NCBI RefSeq assembly: GCF_900115695.1
Contig: NZ_FOXK01000006.1
Location: forward strand, 248,001-312,000
Length of the DNA stretch: 64,000 nt
Source of the DNA: Ectopseudomonas toyotomiensis
GTDB taxonomy: Bacteria > Pseudomonadota > Gammaproteobacteria > Pseudomonadales > Pseudomonadaceae
Reading direction: 5' to 3'
The notes under the pieces are model-generated. The model was not told where the DNA came from and did not search any database. It saw only the letters and a list, made by a program, of their open reading frames with translations. Position 1 is the first letter of the stretch. Every line of letters starts with the position of its first letter. This document shows, one piece after another, positions 27,838 through 35,700 of the stretch. Both the position numbers and the translations under genes were made by a program.

Positions 27838-28230
27838 TCAGCCAGCAGTCGCCGGCTCGACCTCTGGCCCAATGGCATCCCAGGCACTCTTGATATCACC
27901 CAGCAGCGCCTGAACCTCTTCCAGGGTGCGCGGCGTATCGTCCAGAGCGACCCCCGCCAAGCGGCGAGTCATATAGTCGTAGAGCGCATCCAGGTTCTCG
28001 GCGATTTCACCGCCCAGCTCCTTGTCCAGAGCCGCTTGCAGCACACCCAGAATGGTGATGGTGCTCCCCACCGCCATGCCGCGAATCTCGGTATCACCCT
28101 CGGCCTGGGCCTGCTTGGCCAGCATCACACGTTGCAATGCACCTTCGAGCAACAGCTGTACCGTGCGATAAGGTGACACTTCCTGGCTGGTCTTGACCTG
28201 CTTGTAGGCGTCTATCGGATTCTTACCCAT
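27838..28230 (-). CDS. FliS-family chaperone, second paralogue
   Basis: A 130-residue FliS-family protein ([35 protein letters not shown]) only distantly similar to its neighbour at 27345-27725; the shared pattern is Q/LLxEGALxR...LDxLYxYMxxRL. It is 3 bases after fliD, so it is translated with the cap protein. It may serve flagellin, FliD or FlgM; the sequence does not decide. A second fliS beside fliD is known in some Pseudomonas. The C-terminus has a PEVEPATAG tail. Confidence 0.9.
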   Translation of the reverse strand: MGKNPIDAYKQVKTSQEVSPYRTVQLLLEGALQRVMLAKQAQAEGDTEIRGMAVGSTITILGVLQAALDKELGGEIAENLDALYDYMTRRLAGVALDDTPRTLEEVQALLGDIKSAWDAIGPEVEPATAG

Positions 28231-28233
28231 TAC

Positions 28234-29703
28234 TTAATCCTTTTTCACGAAACCAGGAAGGTTGGCGAGCATGCCACTCAAACTTTCACTGGTACGGGTG
28301 AGCTGCCCTACCAGGGAGTCCATGGCGTTGTACTGGGCATAAAGACGGGTTTGCAGGCTTTCGACACGCTTGTTCAGGCTTTCGCGCTGAGAGTCAACGC
28401 TCTTCAAGGTATCGCGCAAGGCACTGTCACGCTGTTTCAATACACCATCGGTCGCCACATAGCTGGATACAAAGCCAGACAGACGCCCCATCAAACCGTC
28501 ACTGCCAGTGAGATAAGCACCCACCTGTTCGAAATTGGTGTCGAGTGCCTTGGTCAGCGTGGCATCGTCGAGAGACAACTTGCCATCTTTGCCGGTAGTG
28601 ATACCCAAGTCGGCCAGAGCACGCACACCGGCGTCTCCGCCACCGGTCATCTTGACAATTTCATTGCGCAAGCCAGACAGAACGCTGCGCACCGTGGAAT
28701 CACCAACCAGAGGGCCTGCCACAGGCTTGGAACCTTCCACTTCGACGACCGCAGTGAGCTGCGCCGAGGAAGTGATCAAGGCGTTGTAGGCATCGACAAA
28801 CTTCTGCAGGTTGCTCTTTACGCTCGACTTGTCGACACCAACGGTGAGATTGATGGTCTTGCCATCGGTCAGATCGGTAGCACTCTGGGCCGCGACAAGA
28901 TCAAGCGTAACGCCTTCGAGCGCATCCTCGATCTTGTTGCTATCACGCACCAGTTGTAATCCGTCGATGGTGAGCTTGGCCGACTTGGCCTGACTAATCA
29001 CCCCCCCCGCGCCAGTGTCCGAGCTGGGCTTCAGGAAAGAGCCAGCATTGTCGGGGTCTGCGACAGGCGAGAACGCCTGAGTCGTCAAGGCATTGCCGCC
29101 GGTCGTTTCACCATCTTCGGTAACCGCTACCTGAATGTCATTGCCTGCGCCAGTCTTGGTCGAGCTCAGCACCAAGCGGGAACCGGAATCATCGGTAATG
29201 ATGGTGGCACTTATACCGCTGTCTTTCCCGGCTTCGTTTATCGCGTCACGCATACCAGCAAGCGTGTTGTTGGCGGCGGTTACATCGACACTGATGCTGG
29301 TATTGCCAGCGGAAATCTCCAGCGTACCGCTGTTGAAAGTAGCCGGGGCGTTACCCACACCCGAGACAGACTGCAGGGCAACCTTGCTGCTGGCAGCCAA
29401 TTGCTGAACCTGAACGCTGTATGTGCCTGCAGGCGCAGTTGTGGTAGCAGTAGCCTTGAGCACGCTGCTATTGGAGGTGCTTGCAGTGCGGGACTCGAAC
29501 AGAGAAGGCTTGTTTAGGGCGTCGAGGGCCGTCTTGAAGGAGTTCATCGCACCAGTGAGGGTGCCAATTGCAGAGATACGGGTAGTGGTCTGCTTCTCAA
29601 GATTGTCGAGCTGGTTGGTCTTCGGCGCTTTCTCGGCATTGACCAACGCAGTGACAATCTCGTTGATGTTGAGACCCGAACCGATTCCCGTAATACCCGC
29701 CAT
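28234..29703 (-). CDS. fliD: Flagellar filament cap protein FliD
   Basis: Forms the distal cap under which flagellin subunits fold. The 489 residues begin MAGITGIGSGLNINEIVTAL and end with the coiled-coil C-terminus LQTRLYAQYNAMDSLVGQLT, both family hallmarks, with a variable Thr/Asn/Ala-rich middle. The ATG at 29703 follows GAGG. The frame also opens at 29721, which would add six residues. The order flaG-fliD-fliS follows fliC as in P. aeruginosa. Confidence 0.96.
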   Translation of the reverse strand: MAGITGIGSGLNINEIVTALVNAEKAPKTNQLDNLEKQTTTRISAIGTLTGAMNSFKTALDALNKPSLFESRTASTSNSSVLKATATTTAPAGTYSVQVQQLAASSKVALQSVSGVGNAPATFNSGTLEISAGNTSISVDVTAANNTLAGMRDAINEAGKDSGISATIITDDSGSRLVLSSTKTGAGNDIQVAVTEDGETTGGNALTTQAFSPVADPDNAGSFLKPSSDTGAGGVISQAKSAKLTIDGLQLVRDSNKIEDALEGVTLDLVAAQSATDLTDGKTINLTVGVDKSSVKSNLQKFVDAYNALITSSAQLTAVVEVEGSKPVAGPLVGDSTVRSVLSGLRNEIVKMTGGGDAGVRALADLGITTGKDGKLSLDDATLTKALDTNFEQVGAYLTGSDGLMGRLSGFVSSYVATDGVLKQRDSALRDTLKSVDSQRESLNKRVESLQTRLYAQYNAMDSLVGQLTRTSESLSGMLANLPGFVKKD

Positions 29704-29779
29704 GATCTTGCACCTCGTCAAAAATCCGACTGCACCCTGTCGTTTGAAGAGTATCAGTCAAAAATCATGCCAAGACGTT

Positions 29780-30172
29780 TTATGCCTCGGCTTGAAACAA
29801 AAGGCTGCGCACCTCTGACAGATTTTCTGCCAATTTCAACGCTTCCTCCGATGGAATCTGTCGGATCACATCGCCCGACCCGGCATCCGTTACCTTGACA
29901 ACCACACGTCCAGAGCCGTCATCGACTGCAAAGTTGATACTGCGACGAACCGACTGCACGAACTCCTGAATGGTCGCTACCGCATCCTCGACCTGTTCAC
30001 GGCTCACCTCCTGAGCGGGAGTGACCGCGCGCGCAACAGACTGGTCATCAGCAGGCGAAACCGCTGTGAGATTGGAAAACCCTTGTTTCTGCCGAGTTTC
30101 GGCAGCATTGGAGACGCCACCATCACGGACAACAGTAGAATTGACCTGGGGCTTTATTGAGCTGACGTCCAT
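29780..30172 (-). CDS. flaG: FlaG family flagellar protein
   Basis: FlaG proteins influence filament length; the mechanism is not well known. The 130 residues have a disordered N-terminus and the FlaG domain VQSVRRSINFAVDDGSGRVV followed by VKVTDAGSGDVIRQIPSEE. It lies between fliC and fliD, 73 bases after fliC, with a hairpin in that gap, so part of its expression may come from fliC read-through. Confidence 0.94.
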   Translation of the reverse strand: MDVSSIKPQVNSTVVRDGGVSNAAETRQKQGFSNLTAVSPADDQSVARAVTPAQEVSREQVEDAVATIQEFVQSVRRSINFAVDDGSGRVVVKVTDAGSGDVIRQIPSEEALKLAENLSEVRSLLFQAEA

Positions 30173-30195
30173 AAATTACTCCTCAGAATGAGGTA

Positions 30196-30226
30196 ACGGG
30201 GAGAAGAGCCAGGCCCTTCCCCCCGT
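30196..30226 (-). terminator. Hairpin after fliC, possible attenuating terminator
   Basis: An imperfect GC-rich inverted repeat (ACGGGG...CCCCGT with inner GAAG/CTTC and GCC/GGC pairs) lies just downstream of the fliC stop. No T-run follows. It could reduce read-through from the highly expressed fliC into flaG or stabilise the fliC 3' end. Confidence 0.5.
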
Positions 30227-30244
30227 AGTCTAGCGCCTTTGACC

Positions 30245-31795
30245 TTAGCCCAGCAGGCTGAGTACGGCCTGCGGCAGCTGGTTGGCCTGAGCCAGGATCG
30301 CAGTGCCGGCCTGCTGCAGGATCTGATTCTTGGTCAGTTCCGAAGTTTCGGCAGCAAAGTCAGTGTCGCGAATCCGGCTACGAGCCGCCGAAGCGTTTTC
30401 TCCGATATTCTGCAGGTTTGCGATGGTGTTCTCGAAGCGGTTTTGTACAGCACCCAGCTGAGCACGCTGGCTATCGATATTGGAGATCGCGCCATTGATG
30501 ATACCCAGAGCATCTTGCGCACCGAAGGCAGTGCTGATGTCTATGGTATTAACCGCATTCAGTACGCTGAAGGCAGAGCCACTAGCAACTTGGCTCTCAT
30601 TATCGATGATCTGGAAAGCATCAGCCGCTTCGAAGCGAACCTCGCCATCTACGCGGAAGCCCTGACCGCTTGTGACAGTACCGCTGCCGTAGGCGGTTTC
30701 ACCAGTAAAGTCATAAGCGGTGATGGACGCACCACCCGAGGTAGTTGCGAGTTCACCGAGCACGATGGCATCACCACGCGAGCTGACCAGCTCAATCTCG
30801 TTACCTTTGGATATTGCAGAGATGCCTGTTTTGCCAGTCTCTTTGTTGATAGCGTCAGCCAAAGCAGACAGATCAGTTGGATCCTTGATCGTAGCGGAGA
30901 TGCTCACCCCATCCTTTGCAGTAGTCTTACTGTTAGCTCCAAACAATTTGAAAGAAATCGTATTCAAACCATCAGGGTTGCTAGCACCACTGGCCGCCGC
31001 CTCAAAGCCTCCCAGGCGTGCCACAGTACGCGCCTGAGCAGTAACACCAGTTTCATCGCTCTTGCTGTTAACCGAACGAGCAATCTCGCTCGCGGAACCA
31101 CTGGCAGTGCGAATGATATCCGTACGGCCGTTGGAGAACTTGGACTCAATCTGGAAGGCGCCCGACGCAGTGTAGACGCTACCAGAGGTATTGGCAGTGA
31201 AAGAGCCGGAAGCAAAAGCACCGCTACCAATACCGGTGGAAGGTGTATAACCAGACCCACCCGCTTGAGTGGTGTGACGGTTGATACCAATACGATCAGT
31301 AGCTGCCGAACCTACAGAAACATTGATGGTTTCGAAGGCATTTGCACCAACCTGGAAGCTTTGCGAACCGAAGGAGCCGTCAAGAATCTTGCGACCGCCG
31401 AAGCTGGTAGTTTCTGAAATGCGGTTCAGCTCTTGCTGAAGCTGAGCAACTTCGCCTTGCAGTGCTGCACGCTCGGTAGCGCCATTAGAGCCGTTAGCGG
31501 CTTGCAGAGCCAAATCGCGCATACGCTGCAGGATGCCAGTGGACTGCTGCAAGGCACCTTCTGCAGTTTGCGCCAGGGAAATCCCATCGTTGGCGTTACG
31601 GGTAGCGACACCCAGGCCATTGATCTGACTGGTCAGGCGGTTGGAAATTTGCAGACCGGCAGCGTCATCCTTAGCGCTATTGATGCGAAAGCCGGTGGAC
31701 AGGCGCTGGAGAGAAGTATCCAGACCTTTAGATGATGCTCCAAGGTTACGCTGAGTGTTGAGGGACGCAACGTTAGTGTTGACTGTAAGGGCCAT
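30245..31795 (-). CDS. fliC: Flagellin FliC
   Basis: Filament subunit, 516 residues. The conserved N-terminal D0/D1 region ([38 protein letters not shown]) and C-terminal region ([31 protein letters not shown]) flank a variable Ser/Thr/Gly-rich centre (about 170-430) that could accept O-linked glycans. The ATG at 31795 follows GGAGGCAA. A sigma-28 promoter lies 94 bases upstream. The glycosyltransferase genes upstream suggest the filament is glycosylated. Confidence 0.98.
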   Translation of the reverse strand: MALTVNTNVASLNTQRNLGASSKGLDTSLQRLSTGFRINSAKDDAAGLQISNRLTSQINGLGVATRNANDGISLAQTAEGALQQSTGILQRMRDLALQAANGSNGATERAALQGEVAQLQQELNRISETTSFGGRKILDGSFGSQSFQVGANAFETINVSVGSAATDRIGINRHTTQAGGSGYTPSTGIGSGAFASGSFTANTSGSVYTASGAFQIESKFSNGRTDIIRTASGSASEIARSVNSKSDETGVTAQARTVARLGGFEAAASGASNPDGLNTISFKLFGANSKTTAKDGVSISATIKDPTDLSALADAINKETGKTGISAISKGNEIELVSSRGDAIVLGELATTSGGASITAYDFTGETAYGSGTVTSGQGFRVDGEVRFEAADAFQIIDNESQVASGSAFSVLNAVNTIDISTAFGAQDALGIINGAISNIDSQRAQLGAVQNRFENTIANLQNIGENASAARSRIRDTDFAAETSELTKNQILQQAGTAILAQANQLPQAVLSLLG

Positions 31796-31888
31796 GGTAT
31801 TGCCTCCAGATGACCGTAAACCGTTTGTCTGAGCTTGCGAGCTCGGGCCTGCATGCTCAGACGCCCAGAGAGTTCGCATTCAGCCTTT

Positions 31889-31916
31889 GTATCGGCGGCA
31901 TCTGGAACAGCTTTAG
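31889..31916 (-). promoter_or_regulatory. Sigma-28 (FliA) promoter of fliC
   Basis: Minus-strand CTAAAG, 14 bases, GCCGATAC matches the FliA consensus closely. It lies 94 bases upstream of the fliC ATG in an AT-rich gap. Confidence 0.88.
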
Positions 31917-32047
31917 CCTTTTTTAAGGTTTCACTTTATTTTTTTATTTCTATGAAAATCATTGAGTTGCGAGCGTACGCCAGAAAAAATCAGGCATATG
32001 ACACCAATTTGTCTAGCAGACATGGGTGCCATGTACCAGGCATTTCG

Positions 32048-32698
32048 TCAGTGACGAGTCTTGTGCAGATAGAGCTGCCCCAGCGGAGCTCTGATCACAT
32101 CCATTTTTCGATAGTTGATGTTCACGAAGGAATCAATGGCGAGCTTGGGAGATCGCAGGATGTCCTTGCCATACGGCAGATTCTCATACCAAAGGTAATC
32201 ATCGAAGATCAGCACCCCTCCAACCTTCAGTAGCTTAAAAGCCAGAACTGCATCACTGAGCACATCTGGAGCCTGATGAGATCCATCTACATAGATCATA
32301 TCGAAGTAACCGCTCCACCCTTCAGCGACGAGCTTCGCCAACGCAAGATCGGACATGCTCTTGTGCAACGTGAGATTGACGTTGTGCTCCACCGTAGAAG
32401 CCGCCAACTCGATATTGTGTAGAAAATTCTGCTCGATCACCGACATATCCATCGGCGCCGCACCACCAGGCTGGTGCTCAATTCCGCCCTCCCAAGAATC
32501 GACGCAATGCAACTCGATATCTTTCTGGCTCGCCACGCTTTCAATGATGTAGCAGGCGCTACGCCCCTCAAACGAGCCAATTTCCAGGAAACGAGCAGGA
32601 TTCAATTGGCGAAAGATATCGTCCCAGATGTGCTTTTTCGAGCTGAACCAGTCAACCGTGAACCGATAGCCTTCTTCAGCATTAGACCTATTTGTCAT
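32048..32698 (-). CDS. Class I SAM-dependent methyltransferase (Methyltransf_24-like)
   Basis: A 216-residue methyltransferase with SAM-binding motif I FLEIGSFEGRSACYI (about 37-51), an acidic loop HCVDSWEGG, and a metal/substrate-type region MIYVDGSHQAPDVLSDA followed by GGVLIFDDYLW. These patterns fit the Methyltransf_24 group, which often acts on sugars or antibiotics. It lies between the giant glycosyltransferase and fliC, all minus strand, and so is likely a glycan-modifying enzyme for flagellin. The ATG at 32698 follows GGAGAG. The true substrate cannot be read from sequence. Confidence 0.85.
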   Translation of the reverse strand: MTNRSNAEEGYRFTVDWFSSKKHIWDDIFRQLNPARFLEIGSFEGRSACYIIESVASQKDIELHCVDSWEGGIEHQPGGAAPMDMSVIEQNFLHNIELAASTVEHNVNLTLHKSMSDLALAKLVAEGWSGYFDMIYVDGSHQAPDVLSDAVLAFKLLKVGGVLIFDDYLWYENLPYGKDILRSPKLAIDSFVNINYRKMDVIRAPLGQLYLHKTRH

Positions 32699-32741
32699 TC
32701 GCTACTCTCCAATCAGTGAGCCTGATCTACAGGCCCAGCCA

Positions 32742-35700
32742 TCAATCGGCAGTCCAAGCGGAATGCCAGGCTGCAACGTTGTGTTCTTCCAGCATCCAAT
32801 CGCGCAGGACCTGCTCGCGGAGCAGATCCCCCCGGCGAGCGGTTTCATCCAGATCATTTATGTGCTGGCGAATTGCATCAACCCAGTCCTTGAAGCGGTT
32901 CTTGACACGAGTAACAGGCAAATCTCCACGGTAGCAATGCAGGTCACTGCAGATAACTGCAAAGCCACAGGCACCGTACTCCAGCAAGCGCAGGTTGCTC
33001 TTGCACTCGTTGAACAAGTTCTGCTCTACCGGCGCCAGCGCCAGATCCAGATCCAAGCTTGCCAGCATGGCAGGGTAGCGATTTATCTCCACCCCGGAGT
33101 GGAACTCATGTACATAGGGTCGAATAGCAGGCGGACACATGCCGAAGAAGACCCACTCGACTTCATCAGCCAGTTCTTTCACCACATCGCTGATCAGCTC
33201 CAGATCACCGCTATGACTGACACCTCCCGCCCAACCGACACGAGGCTTACGACCTCGACGCCGCTGGCTGGAAAGCCCCTGCCACCATTCGACAGGCAAC
33301 CGGTTCTCGATGACCCGGATATTGTCATGCAAACCCGAGAATGCATCAGCCAGACGATCCGTCGAGACGACAAAGCGATCAACGAAGCTCAACCCCTTGC
33401 GTAAAGACTTGAGAATGTCCTTCGGCATGTGCTCACGATGCACACTCTTCATGGGCAAGTTGGGCAGGTAGTCATCGAGCTCATAAATCTTGAATGCATG
33501 AGAGAACTTCTTGATCCGCCTCATGGCCTCGAGGCGCTCATCACCAATCTGTCGTTGTAGCACGATGACATCCGGGTCATAGCGCTCCAAGTCGACGACC
33601 TGCAAAAGGCCGGGCGACAGCATTCCGTCGATTAACCCTGCCTCCTTCTGAGCCTTGAACGGGCGAATGATCCGGTAGTTGCCACACCCATGAGGGTCAG
33701 CAGGGTGAGCCAATACCACTGGAAGTGGACGCCAAGTCAATGGACGCCAAGTCAGTTGAACATCTGGTTCAACCTCAAAACCTTTTCCGTTGACTGAGAA
33801 GTTACGGTTGTAGGCGGAGTCGTTAGCCAAAAGACTCAGCCAGCGCTCATACATCACATCCTGCTCTGCAATGAAGCGCTTACGCTTGAGCTCGAAAGCA
33901 GCAGTGTCGACCTTGGTCTGACTGACGCTACCTTCGTGCAGTACCACAGCATGTGGCGTCCATACCGTCAGGTATCCTGACTCACGGGACTTTAAACATA
34001 GATCAACATCGTTATAGGAGACTTTAAATGCCTCCTCATCCATACCGCCGACCTCGTCATACACCTCTCGACGAATCATCAAGCAGGCAGCGGTAACCGC
34101 ATTGTAATTCTGCGTGACCTGCAGGCGCTGCATATAACCCGAAGCATCAGAAGCTTCGCCAATGAATGGGTGATCAGCGGGGCCGCGTAGCCCCAGGATG
34201 ACACCTGCATGCTGAATGCGGCCATCAGGGTATAGCAGCTTGGCACCAACGATCCCGACTTCAGGGCGCTGAGCCTGATTCAGCATTTCCTCAAGCCACT
34301 GTTCCTGAACTATTGCAGTATCGTTATTCAGCAACACCAGATATTCGCCACGAGACTCCCGAACAGCCATGTTGTTGATGGCTGCATAATTGAATGGATG
34401 TGGGTAACGCAGCACCCTCAGTTTTCGCTCGTCGAGTTCGGAAATAGCTTGGAGCCACTCACGAGCTTCAGGGGTTTGACTGTCATTATCGACAATCAGA
34501 ATTTCGAAATTTTGATAATGGGTCAATTCCAACAACGACTCGACGCACCGCTGCACCATCGGTAACTGATCCTTGGTCGGGATAATTATCGACACAAGCG
34601 GATGATTAGAGTGTCGATAATCGATGCGATAGCGGCCCGGCAAGTGAGCTAGCAATTCTCCGTCATAGCCACGCGCCCTCAGATGTCGAATGAGGGTGGC
34701 CTGCTCGTCACTGTTGTCTTCCAGACGCGGCGCGTCGGTGATCAGTAGCGGCTCATCCAGATGAGCCAAACCGGCAACGCCATCTTTCTCGATAAGGCGC
34801 AATAACAAATCAAATTCGATGGCATCCGGTATTTCCAGTGAATAGCCGCCAAGCGCAACAAACAAGTCTCGGCGAATCAACCAGTGGCGTGCCATCGCCG
34901 TTGGGAAACTTAGCAAATAATCCAAGTTGAAGCCGGGACGGAAGGCCGCGCCCAGACTACCGTCAGCCTGGCGGTACAGCTCATCACCATAAAGCGCGCG
35001 ACAGTCAGGTTGGCGGATCAACTCTAGAGCCGCCATCATCAAGCCACTCGCCGTGAACTCTTCACCTGAGCGAACCAGCATGAACCAGTCAAAATGGCTC
35101 TCGATCACCACCTTGTTGATTACTGCCACTGGGTTATTCGACTCAAGCTGAACAAAGTGGAGCTTGTCCTCCACTGTAGTTTTTGGCACATCACACGGTG
35201 TCAGCGCGATTATCTTCAGAGTTGCGTATAGCCCTCGCTCCAACCCCAAGCTCTTGATCGTGCTCATCAGCTTGCCCGTATCGCCTTCGCGATCCAGCAC
35301 GACTATTCCCAGCGTGGGGCCTCCAGCATGCTGCTGAAGGTATTCATCAATCAGATGGTTCTCGATCTGCGTAGGCAGTCGGGCTGCAAGCCATTGAGAG
35401 AGGAACTCGGTCTTCTCTGCTCCAAGCAGGGTATTTGCCGCCAACACGGGCGAATCAATCGGGAGCCCTCCTTTCAGATCGGCAATCGTTTTCTGAGCCT
35501 GTTGCAGCGCCTGCCGCAAACGCGTGGGAGACATACGCACTTCCAGCTTCGAGGCCTTGAGCGACTCGACGCTAGAGTTGTAGATCAGGACTTGCCGCTG
35601 AAACTCAACTTCCTTGGCCAAGCAGGCATCGACATCGACCTCCTGGCCAATCAATCGACTCACCACCTGACCAGCCAGCTCTGCGACTCCCAGTGGCGTT

